A stretch of DNA of 64,000 bases from Streptomyces sp. McG3 (GTDB taxonomy: Bacteria; Actinomycetota; Actinomycetes; Streptomycetales; Streptomycetaceae): the NCBI RefSeq assembly GCF_018619185.1, contig NZ_JAAXYC010000001.1:61645-125644 (forward strand). Direction: 5' to 3'. The translations under genes and the position numbers were made by a program. Every line of letters starts with the position of its first letter. Position 1 is the first letter of the stretch. The notes under the pieces are model-generated. The model saw only the letters and a program-made list of their open reading frames with translations. It was not told where the DNA came from and searched no databases. This document shows positions 27,188-36,965 of the stretch, piece by piece.

Positions 27188-28128
27188 CGTTCGCCCGCCG
27201 ACCGTGCGGGGGCGACCAGGGGTTTGTTCACCGAGACGGTCTCCACGCCCGGGTCGATCCGGCGGATCAGCCCGGCGAGCGTCCGTCCCGGCCCCAGCTC
27301 GACGAGCCGGCGGCAGCCGAGCGGACCGGTGAGGGTCCGTACGCTCCGCTCCCACAGCACCGGGGAGGTGAGCTGCCGGATGCAGAGGGCCGACCAGTCG
27401 GCTTCGCCCGTGTGCGCCTCGGCGTCGACGTTGGTCACCACCGGCACCGCGGCCGGGGCGAGGACGGTGTCCCGCAGGGACCGGCCGAGCGCCTCCGCGG
27501 CGGGGGCCATGTACGGGCTGTGGAAGGCCCCGCCGACCGCGAGGCGGAGCATCTTGCCCCCGATCGACGGCGCCCGGTCCGCGACCTCCCCGATCGCGTC
27601 GGGCGAACCCGAGACCACCGTCTGACCGGGGGCGTTGACGTTGGCCACCCACACGTCGGCGCCCGAGGCGCGCATCTCGCCCGCCAGGGCCTCCACCTCG
27701 CCCAGCGGGGCCGCCACCACGACGCCCATGGTGCCCTCGCGGGCCCCGGCGGCCTCCCGCATGGCCCGCCCCCTGACCGCGACCAGGGCAGCGGCCCGGC
27801 CGACGGTCAGGACCCCGGACGCGACGAGGGCCGCGTACTCACCGAGGCTGTGTCCGGCGCAGCCGGCGACCGGACCGTCGAGTACGCCGTCGCGGACCGC
27901 TTCGGCATGGGCCATCAACGCGACGGTGAAGACGGTCAGCTGAGCGAGATCCGTACGCCGGAGATGCTCGTCGGAGGTGTGCAGCAGCAGTTCGGGAAGA
28001 TCCTCCCCCGTGACGGCGGAGACCTCCTCAGCGATCGCCCACGACGGAGTGTCCCGCCAGGGCGCTCCCATTGCCTGCTTCTGTGTCCCCTGACCGGGAA
28101 ACACCAGCCCGACCGGTACCTGATTCAT
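27184..28128 (-). CDS. Malonyl-CoA:ACP transacylase (stand-alone AT)
   Basis: 314 residues. FPGQGTQ at the N-terminus, nucleophile Ser94 in GHSLGEYAAL, an Arg in the GRAMREA helix, and GAFHSPYM around residue 200. The HAFH/AFHS-type motif is characteristic of malonyl specificity. It is a discrete protein, not part of a PKS, and sits in a secondary-metabolism region rather than beside fabH/acpP. It could therefore be a trans-acting AT for a PKS or PKS/NRPS outside the window, or a duplicate FabD supporting supply. ATG at 28128 preceded by GGAAGG. Confidence 0.92.
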   Translation of the reverse strand: MNQVPVGLVFPGQGTQKQAMGAPWRDTPSWAIAEEVSAVTGEDLPELLLHTSDEHLRRTDLAQLTVFTVALMAHAEAVRDGVLDGPVAGCAGHSLGEYAALVASGVLTVGRAAALVAVRGRAMREAAGAREGTMGVVVAAPLGEVEALAGEMRASGADVWVANVNAPGQTVVSGSPDAIGEVADRAPSIGGKMLRLAVGGAFHSPYMAPAAEALGRSLRDTVLAPAAVPVVTNVDAEAHTGEADWSALCIRQLTSPVLWERSVRTLTGPLGCRRLVELGPGRTLAGLIRRIDPGVETVSVNKPLVAPARSAGER

Positions 28129-28160
28129 GAACCCGCCTTCCGCACGACGCTCTTCGAAGG

Positions 28161-28205
28161 GCACGCAGGGCCGGCCATCCCACAGGGGGATGACCGGCCT
28201 CGTGC
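28161..28205 (-). terminator. Hairpin between regulator and transacylase genes
   Basis: An interrupted stem (GCACG...CGTGC outside, about 12 bp inside with one bulge and one G-T) lies after the stop of the upstream regulator and 35-75 bp before the transacylase start. It may terminate the regulator transcript or act as a leader structure. Confidence 0.45.
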
Positions 28206-28315
28206 GCCGACGGCCAACGGGGGGGGTACCAGCCGCCGGGGAACGGGCCCCCTCGGGGAGTCCCGTTCCTGACACCTCATGAAACGGCGGTACGGCGCGG
28301 GCGGCAACGGACCTT

Positions 28316-29107
28316 TCAGGAAGGTGCCAACGGGCCGCCACGCTCCGGGCCCGATCCGGCAGCCGGTGGCAGCAATCCCAGCTCGGCGGCGCGCACCCCC
28401 GCCTGGAACCGGGACTGCGCCCCGAGCAGGGCCATGATCTCCGCGACATGCCGGCGGTAGGTGCGCACGGAGATGGTCAGCTCGCGGGCCGCCACCTCGT
28501 CCGTGACGCCGGCCTGGAGCGCGCCGAGTATCTGCCGGGCGAGCGAGGCCCGGTACCGGTCCCCGAACACGGTGCGCTCCCCGGCGGGAACGGCCCGCAT
28601 CCACACGTTCTCGAAGAGGCTCTGCAGTGTGTTGAGCACCTCCGGGACCCGGATCACCGACGCCCGCCGGCCGACCGCCGAGTCGGCCACCACCAGGGCG
28701 GCGCACTCGTCCACGATCAGCGCCTGGAGCGGAGGAACCCGGGCGACCCGGATGGCCACCGGGTTCTCCCTGGTCAACTGCTCCCGCACATAGCCCTCGT
28801 CGAGCATGGCCGGGCTGGACAGGAGCCGCACCTGCACCCCCTCCCGGGCCTCGTAGATGAGCTCCCGCTCCGTGCGCTCGGACCGCTCGTCGGAGCCGAG
28901 CTTGCGCGCGTGCACGATGTCGATGCTCCGGGACGCGCTCCCGATGAGCTGCTGCGCCTGGTCGAGCACGACGTCGTAGTCGTTGTCGAGACCGGTGATC
29001 AGGCTCTCCTGGAGATTGCGGTCCCGGTGCAGCGCGACCGTCGACTCGATCAGCGCCCGTACCTGGAGTAGAGCGCTCTCCAGCTCATCGTCTCCCCCGA
29101 TGGGCAC
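28316..29107 (-). CDS. HTH transcriptional regulator with TrmB/PLD-like sensor domain
   Basis: 263 residues, GTG start with AGGTGG seven bases upstream. An N-terminal coil (ALIESTVALHRDR) is followed by a TrmB-type, phospholipase-D-like sensor region (about 50-165) and a C-terminal HTH with TVRTYRRHVAEIM-type recognition helix (here ISVRTYRRHVAEIM) ending SRFQAGVRAAELGLL. This arrangement recurs in Streptomyces orphan LuxR-like regulators. It is a paralogue of the next gene upstream (same coil, HTH and tail), so the two probably arose by tandem duplication and may form heteromers. Confidence 0.82.
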   Translation of the reverse strand: MPIGGDDELESALLQVRALIESTVALHRDRNLQESLITGLDNDYDVVLDQAQQLIGSASRSIDIVHARKLGSDERSERTERELIYEAREGVQVRLLSSPAMLDEGYVREQLTRENPVAIRVARVPPLQALIVDECAALVVADSAVGRRASVIRVPEVLNTLQSLFENVWMRAVPAGERTVFGDRYRASLARQILGALQAGVTDEVAARELTISVRTYRRHVAEIMALLGAQSRFQAGVRAAELGLLPPAAGSGPERGGPLAPS

Positions 29108-29208
29108 GTCGTATCCACCTACCTTGATTCAGCCATCAAGATCCCTGGGCGCGATGTCCGCCCGGGACCGTTTTCCCCTCGCACGGTTCCGCGACGCGGC
29201 GGCATGCG

Positions 29209-29979
29209 CTACTCCGTGAGGAGTCCGACCTCCACGGCCCGCACTCCGGCCTGGAAGCGTGAGTGCGCGTCGAGTTCGCGCATGATCTCGGCCACGTAGC
29301 GCCGGTAGGTGCGCAACGACACCTGGAGTTCACGGGCCGCGGTCTCGTCCGTGTTGCCCGCGCGCAGCCGCTCCAGGATGCGATGGGCCAGGTCGGTGCG
29401 GAGGCGGGGGCTCAGCTGGAGGTGATCGGCGAGCCTGCGGCCCCGGGACCACGCGCCCGCGAAGAGCAGTTCGAGAGCACGCACCGCGGCGGGGTCGTTG
29501 ACGATGGCGGTCTGCCCCCTGGTCCCCTCGACGCCGCGCACCAGCGCGGCCACCCCGTCGACCAACAGGGTCTCGCGCAGTTCGCTCTCCGAGACCTGGA
29601 CCTCGACCCGACGGTCGGCCAACTGGTTGAGCCGCGCCAGGGAGGAGTCCGTCGCCTCCGCGGTGCACAGGATCCGCACGGCCGTCCGGGCCGGGATCCT
29701 GCTCAGCGAACTCACCACGGCGTCGGCGAACTCGCCGGTCTCCGTCAGGGCGACGCACACCGTGTGGCGGGTCCGGCCGATGAGCGCCTCCAGCGCGTCG
29801 CCGATGGGGACACCGCCCGTGCGGGCCACCGGCTGGGGGGACATCGAACGCTGCCTGTGCAGCAGGACCGTTGAATCGATCAAGGCGCTGACCTGCAACA
29901 GCGTCTGTTCCAGACTGGCGGAGTGATCGGCTGTCGCCGCTCTCTCGCCACTTCTGTGTTCAAGCAACGCGTCCGACAT
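29209..29979 (-). CDS. HTH transcriptional regulator, paralogue of the adjacent gene
   Basis: 256 residues from the ATG at 29979, chosen because GGGGGG lies seven bases before it. It shares with its neighbour the coil ALIDSTVLLHRQR, a central TrmB/PLD-like sensor region, and a near-identical C-terminal block (VSLRTYRRYVAEIM, then SRFQAGVRAVEVGLL). The sensor parts differ far more than the HTH, suggesting different signals but similar DNA targets. It faces the terphenyl operon across a long AT-richer intergenic region, so it is a good candidate regulator of that operon. Confidence 0.82.
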   Translation of the reverse strand: MSDALLEHRSGERAATADHSASLEQTLLQVSALIDSTVLLHRQRSMSPQPVARTGGVPIGDALEALIGRTRHTVCVALTETGEFADAVVSSLSRIPARTAVRILCTAEATDSSLARLNQLADRRVEVQVSESELRETLLVDGVAALVRGVEGTRGQTAIVNDPAAVRALELLFAGAWSRGRRLADHLQLSPRLRTDLAHRILERLRAGNTDETAARELQVSLRTYRRYVAEIMRELDAHSRFQAGVRAVEVGLLTE

Positions 29980-30890
29980 CTGAAAGCCCCCCTGTAGCGC
30001 ACCAGGCTCCCGCTCTCCGGCGAGACTTCCGCCGGCCACGGGCTTCACAGGTACGCCCCCGCGGGAACTTTGGTGACTAAGCCATTTGTCGGCCTATCAA
30101 CTATGTGTCGACAGGAAGCCCGACCAGATTGCTCCAGACAGTAGTTCGAGCAATCACATCCAGTCAACAGCCCCCTACACCCTTTAAGGCATTATTGAAT
30201 ATGGAACAGTCATCCACAACACAGGAACAGGCTTGCAGAAACAGCCTCTGGACTCTTGTCAGCAAACTGCACCGAATCACCGGAAGCGGCGGCTCATATT
30301 CCTTTTTGGCTGCATTACTGTGAAGTAACATTCACGTTACGTAGTATCCCTGTCCGCTAGCGGCCATACGTCCCGCACTCCGGACGGGTATCCGCCTAGA
30401 TTCTTCGGCATGCCCACGCCGTGCACACATCGCAGATCGACAACACCCTTCACACCGGCACCAGCAGGCACATCGAAAGCCGACCTCAGCCATCCGAGGT
30501 ACTGACAGAGCCACACATTTCAAGCCAGTACGCTCCACCCCGAACGGCCGGGGCGACCACGCAGAATCAGCCACTCCCAGGCACCCCCGTCGCCTCCCCT
30601 GCCGTCACGCACCAGCCGTCGGCGAGAACTATCCCCTCCGCTCGACGCGAACGCCGGCCCCGATACCGCCCGAAACGGGCCAGCAGCACCCTATTCGACT
30701 CACGGCGATTCCCCTCCATAAATAACCGATGAATACCTGCGGTATTTCTCGGCTTCCAGGGCTCGCATCCGCCGTCGCACCGCACGTGATCAGCAGCCGT
30801 GCGCACTCCCCTGTCGCGGCACACCCGTCCTCAGCTCCGCCCTGCGCAGTGCCATCAGGCCCGTCACGCCATCAGGCAAGGGAGACAAGC
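29980..30890. other. Long intergenic region upstream of the terphenyl operon
   Basis: About 910 bp with markedly lower GC than the flanking genes and no reading frame with Streptomyces codon bias or a ribosome site. It should hold promoters for the regulator pair (leftwards) and the A-T-TE synthetase (rightwards). It contains the overlapping inverted repeats at 30320-30340. I see no RNA gene or terminator in it. Confidence 0.6.
30320..30340. promoter_or_regulatory. Overlapping inverted repeats, candidate operator
   Basis: Two palindromes overlap: GTGAA-6-TTCAC (30320-30335) and GTAAC-6-GTTAC (30325-30340). The compact symmetric pair stands out in the AT-richer spacer between the HTH regulators and the terphenyl operon. 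It is suited to a dimeric regulator, possibly one of the two TrmB-like proteins. Confidence 0.4.
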
Positions 30891-33749
30891 GTGAACACCT
30901 CACCGCACCAGAGCATCGCCGGCCTTCTCGTGCATGCCGCACGGCACCACTCCACCTCCGGCCTCCGCTATCACCTCCCCGGCACGTCCGCCGGAGTACG
31001 GGAGCAGAGCCACCCGGAACTCCTCGACGACGCCCTGCGGATGCTCTCCGGACTGCGCGCCCGAGGACTGCGCCCCCAGGACAAGGTCCTCCTGATCCTG
31101 GAACAGCCCAAGGAGTTCCTGACCGTGTTCTGGGCGGCGGTGCTCGGCGGATTCGTGCCGTGCCCCATGGCTCCCCTGCGCGGCGACCCGGAACGCTGGG
31201 CGGCCCGGCTGAGCCAGGTCGACGCCCTGCTCGACCGGCCCCTGGTCGTCACCGACGGACCCCTGGCCGCCGAACTCCCGCCGGTCGACGGCCTCATGGT
31301 CGCCCTGACGGACGAGCTGCACGCCGCGGAGCCCGCCACCGCGTACACCGCGTCGCCCGAGGACACCGCACTGCTCGTCCTGACCTCGGGCTCGACAGGG
31401 AACCCCAAGGCGGTCGCGCTCAGCCACGCCAACCTGCTGGCCTCCATGGCGGGGAAGAACCACTACCACCGGCTCACCCCGGCGGACACCACCCTGAACT
31501 GGATCTCGTTCGACCATGTGGCCGCGCTCCTGGAGTGCCACCTTCTCCCCCTGTCCCAGGGAAGCAGCCAGTTGCACGTGGAGCCCCAGGCCGTCCTGGA
31601 GGACCCGATGCAGTTCCTGCGCATCGCCTCCGAACACGGCGTGACGATGACCTTCACGCCCAACTTCCTCCTGGGTATGCTCAATTCGGCGGTCGAGGAG
31701 CTGCGCTCCAGCGGCGAACAACTCGACCTGACCCGGCTGCGGCACATCGTCAGCGGCGGCGAGGCCGTCGTCCGCGCCACCGGCGAGGCCTTCCTCGACG
31801 CGTTCGCCCCGTACGGGCTCGCCCCCGACGCCCTGTGGCCGGCCTTCGGCATGACCGAGACCTGCGCCGGCAGCGTCTACTCCCACCGGGCCTTCCCCGG
31901 CGTGGACCAGGACAGCGAGTTCGCCTCCCTCGGCACCCCGGTGCCCGGTCTGGCCATGCGCGTGGCCGACGACCAGGATCACGAGCTGCGGGACGGCGAG
32001 ACGGGCGAACTGCAGCTCAGCGGCCCCATGATCACCCGCGGTTACCACAACAACCCCCGTGCCACCGCTGAGGCGTTCACCGCCGACGGCTGGTTCCGCA
32101 GCGGCGACCTCGGCCGGATCGTCGAGGGGCGGCTCTCCCTGGTGGGCCGCAGCAAGGACAGCATCATCGTCAACGGGGTCAACTACTACAGCCACGAGAT
32201 CGAGACGTCCGTCGAGCAGCTGACCGGCGTGGCGGGCTCCTACGTGGCGGCCTTCCCGACCCGTCCCGCGGGCGCCGACACCGAACAGCTGGTGATCGCC
32301 CTGCACCCGGAGGTCCCCGAAGGCGACGACACGGCCCTCCACCAGGTGCTCACCGCCGTACGCAGCAGCGCCGTGATGCACTGGGGATTCCGCCCCTTCC
32401 TCGTCCTGCCCCTGCCCAAGGAAGCCTTCCCCAAGACCAGCCTCGGCAAGATCCAGCGGTCCCTGATGCGCGAACGCCTGGAGGCGGGCGCGTACGCCGG
32501 ACCGGCCCGCGCCGTCGCCGACCTCACCCTGCGCATGCTCGGCGGCTACACGGCGCCCGCGAACGACACCGAGCGGATCCTCTGCGACATCTACGCGGAG
32601 ATACTCGGCGTGGCGCCAGGATCGGTCAGCGCGACCGCCAACTTCTTCGACCTCGGCGGCACCTCCCTGGACATTCTCCGCCTGCGCAGCAAGGTCGGCC
32701 GGCACCTCGGCGTCTCCGGCCTGGAGATCATCACGGTGCTGAGGGCCCCCACCGCCCGGGCCCTCGCCGCACGGCTCACCGAACGGACCGCCGCCGAAGC
32801 GCCCCCGTACGACCCGATCGTGCCGATGCAGACCAGCGGCGCCAAGACCCCGCTGTTCTGCGTGCACCCCGGGGTCGGCGAGGTCCTCGTCTTCGTCAAC
32901 CTGGCCAAGTACTTCGTGGGCGACCGGCCCTTCCACGCGCTGCGCGCCCGAGGGTTCGACGACGGGGACAAGCCCTTCGCCACCTTCGAGCAGATGGTCG
33001 ACTGCTACGTCGACGCCATCCGGGCCAAGCAGCCCCACGGCCCCTACGCCGTCGCCGGATACTCCTACGGCGGCGCGGTGGCCTTCGAGATCGCCAAGGT
33101 GCTGCGCTCCCGGGGCGAACGCGTGGACTTCGTCGGCAGTTTCAACCTGCCGCCGAACATCGAGTACCGCATGAAGGAACTGGACTTCACCGAGACGGCC
33201 GTCAACCTGGCGTTCTTCCTCGCCCTGATCGACCGCAAGCAGTCCCGGGAGCTGCCCGGACTGCTTCGCGGGCTGCCCTTCGAGGACCAGGTCGCCCGGC
33301 TGCTGGACCTCTCCCGGCCCGGACGACTCGCCGAACTGGACCTGACCGCTGACAAGTTCGCGGGCTGGGCCCACGTCGCCAACTCGCTGACCGACCTCGG
33401 CCGCTCCTACCGGCCGACCGGCACGGTGCCCTCGATGAGCGTCTTCCACGCCATCCCCCTGCGCGGCACCAAGGAGGACTGGCTCAACAACGAGCTGCGC
33501 CGCTGGGACGAGCACACCACCGGGCCCAACCGCTACATCGAGGTTCCCGGCGAGCACTACACGCTGATGAGCCCCCAGCACGTGGCGTCCTTCCAGGCCA
33601 TTCTGCGCCGGGAGCTCGACCGCGCCCTGGAGGACGCCGACGCAACGGCACGGCAGCGGGCCCACGGCACGCGCCGGGCCGGCGCAGCCACCACGTCCAC
33701 CGCGGCGTCCACTTCCACCACTTCCACCACCACCGAGACGGAGAGCTGA
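30891..33749 (+). CDS. A-T-TE NRPS-like arylpyruvate dimerase (polyporic acid/atromentin-type synthetase)
   Basis: 952 residues, GTG start after GGGAG. Adenylation domain (1-570: [26 protein letters not shown]), carrier domain with Ser592 (FFDLGGTSL), and thioesterase with Ser725 in GYSYGG and His889 in GEHYTL. There is no condensation domain. The A4 region reads [13 protein letters not shown], matching enzymes that activate aryl 2-oxo acids (fungal atromentin synthetases, Streptomyces EchA). That family condenses two arylpyruvates to a dihydroxybenzoquinone, polyporic acid or atromentin. Phenylpyruvate versus 4-hydroxyphenylpyruvate cannot be told from sequence by eye. The C-terminal tail is Ser/Thr-rich. 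The stop overlaps the next start (TGATG). Confidence 0.9.
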   Translation: MNTSPHQSIAGLLVHAARHHSTSGLRYHLPGTSAGVREQSHPELLDDALRMLSGLRARGLRPQDKVLLILEQPKEFLTVFWAAVLGGFVPCPMAPLRGDPERWAARLSQVDALLDRPLVVTDGPLAAELPPVDGLMVALTDELHAAEPATAYTASPEDTALLVLTSGSTGNPKAVALSHANLLASMAGKNHYHRLTPADTTLNWISFDHVAALLECHLLPLSQGSSQLHVEPQAVLEDPMQFLRIASEHGVTMTFTPNFLLGMLNSAVEELRSSGEQLDLTRLRHIVSGGEAVVRATGEAFLDAFAPYGLAPDALWPAFGMTETCAGSVYSHRAFPGVDQDSEFASLGTPVPGLAMRVADDQDHELRDGETGELQLSGPMITRGYHNNPRATAEAFTADGWFRSGDLGRIVEGRLSLVGRSKDSIIVNGVNYYSHEIETSVEQLTGVAGSYVAAFPTRPAGADTEQLVIALHPEVPEGDDTALHQVLTAVRSSAVMHWGFRPFLVLPLPKEAFPKTSLGKIQRSLMRERLEAGAYAGPARAVADLTLRMLGGYTAPANDTERILCDIYAEILGVAPGSVSATANFFDLGGTSLDILRLRSKVGRHLGVSGLEIITVLRAPTARALAARLTERTAAEAPPYDPIVPMQTSGAKTPLFCVHPGVGEVLVFVNLAKYFVGDRPFHALRARGFDDGDKPFATFEQMVDCYVDAIRAKQPHGPYAVAGYSYGGAVAFEIAKVLRSRGERVDFVGSFNLPPNIEYRMKELDFTETAVNLAFFLALIDRKQSRELPGLLRGLPFEDQVARLLDLSRPGRLAELDLTADKFAGWAHVANSLTDLGRSYRPTGTVPSMSVFHAIPLRGTKEDWLNNELRRWDEHTTGPNRYIEVPGEHYTLMSPQHVASFQAILRRELDRALEDADATARQRAHGTRRAGAATTSTAASTSTTSTTTETES

Positions 33750-34723
33750 TGCTGAAGGGCAAGAAGATCCTGGTCACGGGCGGCACCGGACAGGTCGCCC
33801 GGCCCGTGGCGGAGGCACTCGCCGAACACAACGACGTGTGGTGCCTCGGCAGGTTCGGCACTCCGGGGATCGAGCGGGAGCTCAACCGGAAGTCGATCAC
33901 CACCCGGCACTGGGACCTGGAGGACCCCGCGCCGGACGCGCTCGCCGCCGTTCCCGACGACTTCACCCACGTCTTCCACTCCGCCGTACGCCGCGGGGAC
34001 GACGGCGACTTCAACGCCACCATCGAGGCCAATGCCGTCGCGACCGGCCGGCTCATGACGCACTGCGCCGCCGCCGACTCGTTCCTGTACGTCTCCACCG
34101 GCGCCCTGTACGCGCGGCAGTCGCTCGACCACCTCTACGGCGAGGACGACCCGGTCGACGGGGTCGCCGGCTGGCTGCCCGCCTACCCCGTGGGGAAGAT
34201 CGCGACCGAGGGCGCGGTGCGCGCCTTCAGCCAGGTGCTCGGCCTGCCCACCACGATCGCCCGCCTCAACATCGCCTACGGACCCGGCGGATACGGCGGC
34301 GTACCGATGCTGTACTTCCAGCGGATGCTCGCCGGAGAGCCCATCCCCGTCCCGATGGAGGGACAGAACTGGTTCTCACCGCTGTACACCGACGACCTCG
34401 TGGCCCAGGTCCCGGCCCTGTGGGACGCCGCGTCCTCCCCGGTGACGCTGGTCAACTGGGGCGGCGACGAGTCGGTGGGCATCACCGACTGCGTGCGCCA
34501 CATGAGCGAACTGACCGGCGTACCGGTCACGTTGGCGCCGTCCGAGGTGACGCGTGAGACCTACCGCTTCGACCCCACGCGCCGCCGCGCGCTGACCGGC
34601 CCGTGCACGGTCTCCTGGCAGGACGGCATCAGCCGCACCCTCGCCGCCCACTTCCCCATGTACGTCCCCGAGGCGGACCCGGCCGTGATCGGCACGACGC
34701 CCCCGAGCCCAGTCCACCGTTGA
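33749..34723 (+). CDS. Extended SDR reductase (EchC/TerC-like ketoreductase)
   Basis: 324 residues. Rossmann motif TGGTGQVA near residue 8, catalytic Ser in LYVSTGALY and a YPVGK (YxxxK) pair mark an extended short-chain dehydrogenase. It overlaps the synthetase by one base (TGATG). In the echoside and terfestatin pathways a reductase of this position (EchC, TerC) reduces the polyporic-acid quinone before dehydration to a terphenyl triol. Synteny with the synthetase and NTF2-like gene supports the same step here. Cofactor preference is not determined. Confidence 0.85.
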   Translation: MLKGKKILVTGGTGQVARPVAEALAEHNDVWCLGRFGTPGIERELNRKSITTRHWDLEDPAPDALAAVPDDFTHVFHSAVRRGDDGDFNATIEANAVATGRLMTHCAAADSFLYVSTGALYARQSLDHLYGEDDPVDGVAGWLPAYPVGKIATEGAVRAFSQVLGLPTTIARLNIAYGPGGYGGVPMLYFQRMLAGEPIPVPMEGQNWFSPLYTDDLVAQVPALWDAASSPVTLVNWGGDESVGITDCVRHMSELTGVPVTLAPSEVTRETYRFDPTRRRALTGPCTVSWQDGISRTLAAHFPMYVPEADPAVIGTTPPSPVHR

Positions 34724-34733
34724 GGAGAGTCCC

Positions 34734-35201
34734 ATGCCCATGACCGACGAGTCCGTGACCCCGCCGCCCGCCCGGGTCGTCCAGGAGTCCCCGGCGCCCA
34801 CCGGAACGCCGCCCAACCTGGAGCTGGTCCAGGAGGCCTACCGCGCCTTCCGCCGACAGGACGCCGACGTCCTCCTGGCGATCCTGGCGCCGGACGTCCA
34901 GTGGATCCATCCGGCCGGCATGTCCGAGTACCAGCTGGGCGGTGCCCGGCACGGGCATGCCGGCGTCCGCAGCTTCCTCGCCCGAGTGCCCGCCGTTCTT
35001 GGGGGAATGCGCCTGGAACCAAGGGAGTTCGTAGTGGCGGGCGACCGGATCGTGGTGTTCGGCGTACGTCAGGTGACGTCCTTGCGGGGTCACACGGAGG
35101 AGCTGGAGTTCGTCCACTCCTGGACGCTGCGCGACGGGAAGGCCACGGTCATGGAGGACATCTTCGACACCGTCCTGTTCCATCGGCTCATCGAGACCTG
35201 A
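34734..35201 (+). CDS. NTF2/SnoaL-like dehydratase (EchB/TerB-like)
   Basis: 155 residues, ATG preceded by GAGGAGAG, 10 bp after the reductase stop. The domain is an NTF2-like cone (LVQEAYRAFRRQDADVLLAI at about 30-49, with the later beta strands ending HSWTLRDGKATVMEDIFDT). In p-terphenyl pathways an NTF2-like protein (EchB, TerB) dehydrates the reduced quinone. The three-gene order synthetase-reductase-NTF2 is the main evidence; alone, the fold would only say SnoaL-like. The N-terminal 25 residues are Pro-rich and probably disordered. Confidence 0.85.
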   Translation: MPMTDESVTPPPARVVQESPAPTGTPPNLELVQEAYRAFRRQDADVLLAILAPDVQWIHPAGMSEYQLGGARHGHAGVRSFLARVPAVLGGMRLEPREFVVAGDRIVVFGVRQVTSLRGHTEELEFVHSWTLRDGKATVMEDIFDTVLFHRLIET

Positions 35202-35227
35202 CCGCCCGCCCCGTCCCCGCCACCGCG

Positions 35228-36148
35228 TCACGGCAGCCGGAGCGACGCGTCCGACTGCCGGCGCACCTCCCCGAGGACGGCCGAGACCGCGGGGTTGGAC
35301 ACGGCCCCGCCGCGGACGACGAGGGAGACACGGCGCATCAGCCCGGGACCGTCGAGGATGATCCGGCGGACCGGGTAGCCGGGCCGGTCGGGCACCAGAT
35401 CCGGTACGAGGGAGACTCCCCAGCCCAGGGAGACGAGGCCGAGGGTGGCCTGGAGATCGGAGGTCCGGGCCACGATGTCGGGGACGAAGCCCGCCGAGGC
35501 ACAGGCATGCACGGTGAGCCGGCCGAGCCCCGAGTCCGGGTCGAGGGCCCAGGCCCGGTCGGCGTACGCGGCGAGCCGGTCCGGCGGGCGGCTCGCCGAC
35601 TCGTCGGCGGCTCCCCCCGGCCCGACGGCCAGCCGGACCCGGTCGGCGGCCACCGGCTCCTCGTACAGCCCCGGCATCGGCGGCTCGGGCACCTCGTCGT
35701 AGCCCATCGCGAGCGCCAGATCAACCTGCCCGAGCCGGACCGCCTCCCGGCAGCCGCCCACCGGAAGCCCCTGCAAGGTGATCCTGAGAGCGGGGTGAAG
35801 ATCACGCACCCGGGTCAGCGCGGGTATCAGCAGGGCGGGGCCCTCGTGGAACGGCACGCCGACCCGTAGCTCTCCGCGGACCCGGCCGGTCGCGGCGAGC
35901 AGGTCGGACTCCGCCGTCTCCAGGCCGGCGAGTATGTGCTCCGTGTGGTCCACCAGCAGCCGCCCGGCCGAGGTCAGACCGGCCCGGTTGCTGCGCCGGT
36001 CGAGCAGTTCGGTCCCGGTCTCCGCCTCCAGCGCGGACAGCTGCTGGGACACCGCCGACCGCGTGTAGTTGAGGGACTCGGCCGCCGCCGCGATGGATCC
36101 GCGCGCCTGCACCTCGCGCAGCAGAACCAGCTTCCGTACGTCAAGCAC
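35228..36148 (-). CDS. LysR-family transcriptional regulator
   Basis: 306 residues, GTG start. N-terminal winged HTH (LVLLREVQARGSIAAAAESL...TRSAVSQQLSALE) and a full periplasmic-binding-like effector domain (about 90-295). It is tail-to-tail with the NTF2-like gene (26 bp) and divergent from the azoreductase-like gene with 133 bp between starts, the classical LysR arrangement, so the quinone reductase is its most likely target. A benzoquinone or terphenyl effector would be consistent with the context but is unproven. Confidence 0.93.
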   Translation of the reverse strand: MLDVRKLVLLREVQARGSIAAAAESLNYTRSAVSQQLSALEAETGTELLDRRSNRAGLTSAGRLLVDHTEHILAGLETAESDLLAATGRVRGELRVGVPFHEGPALLIPALTRVRDLHPALRITLQGLPVGGCREAVRLGQVDLALAMGYDEVPEPPMPGLYEEPVAADRVRLAVGPGGAADESASRPPDRLAAYADRAWALDPDSGLGRLTVHACASAGFVPDIVARTSDLQATLGLVSLGWGVSLVPDLVPDRPGYPVRRIILDGPGLMRRVSLVVRGGAVSNPAVSAVLGEVRRQSDASLRLP

Positions 36149-36281
36149 GATGCGTACCGTCGATTCCCCTAATGCCGAACGTCACCAATGGTTACTCCAG
36201 GTGGCGCGGCCTGAGACCGAGTTGACCGGTTGAATGGAGCTATTCCCGCACTCCCGACCCTTCGATGAGAGGTAGCCCGGC

Positions 36282-36953
36282 GTGTCCACATTGCTCCGCG
36301 TCGACTGTAGCCCCCGCCCCGAGTCGGTCTCCCGGCAGATCTCGGCCGAATTCGCCGCGGCCTGGCACCGGGCCCACCCGGGAGGCCGGGTCCTGCACCG
36401 GGACCTGGCGGCCAGGCCCGTCCGCCATGTCGACGCGGCCCAGGTCGAGGTGGTCTCCCGGCTCGAATCGGCGGGCACGGTGGAGCTGGAGGAGGCGCGC
36501 AGGGCGGCCCGCACCCCCGAGGAGCTCGACAGCTGGGGCCACAGCTGGGAACTGATCGACGAACTCATCGTGTGCGACACCCTGTTGATCAGCCTGCCCA
36601 TGTACAACCTCTCCGTTCCCTCCGCCTTCAAGGCCTGGTTCGACCGGATCGCCATCCCGCCGCTGCTCGTCGGCCCGCGAACCGGAAAGGGACCGCTGTC
36701 CGGTCTGCGGACCGTGGTGGCGACAGCGCGCGGCGGAAGCCTCCGCCCCGGCGCGGCGGACCGTGCCGACGACTTCCAGGAGCCCTATCTGCGCGCCGCG
36801 TTCCGCACGGTGGGGCTCGCCGACGATCTCCTGTTCCTGGGCGCGGAGACGACCAGGTCCGGGCACGTCCCCCGGCTCGCCCCCTACCGGGGCGCCGCCC
36901 AGACCTCGCTCAAGCAGGCGGTGGAGCGCGCTCGCGACCGCGCGCGCCTCTGA
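36282..36953 (+). CDS. FMN-dependent NADH:quinone reductase / azoreductase
   Basis: 223 residues, GTG start after AGAGG. Flavodoxin-like fold of the AzoR family: VDCSPR near the N-terminus, PMYNLSVPSAFKAWFDRI around 105-125 (the family signature binding FMN), and ATARGG near 147. AzoR proteins reduce quinones by two electrons. Divergent from the LysR gene and next to a dihydroxybenzoquinone-producing synthetase, it could reduce the polyporic-acid-type quinone or protect the cell from it. Confidence 0.9.
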   Translation: MSTLLRVDCSPRPESVSRQISAEFAAAWHRAHPGGRVLHRDLAARPVRHVDAAQVEVVSRLESAGTVELEEARRAARTPEELDSWGHSWELIDELIVCDTLLISLPMYNLSVPSAFKAWFDRIAIPPLLVGPRTGKGPLSGLRTVVATARGGSLRPGAADRADDFQEPYLRAAFRTVGLADDLLFLGAETTRSGHVPRLAPYRGAAQTSLKQAVERARDRARL

Positions 36954-36965
36954 CCGCGAGCGCCG

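Noticed and set aside
30105..30323. 72-residue plus-strand frame in the region upstream of the terphenyl operon
   Set aside because: AT-rich, no ribosome site, unusual codon use; it ends next to the palindromes and reads as noncoding.
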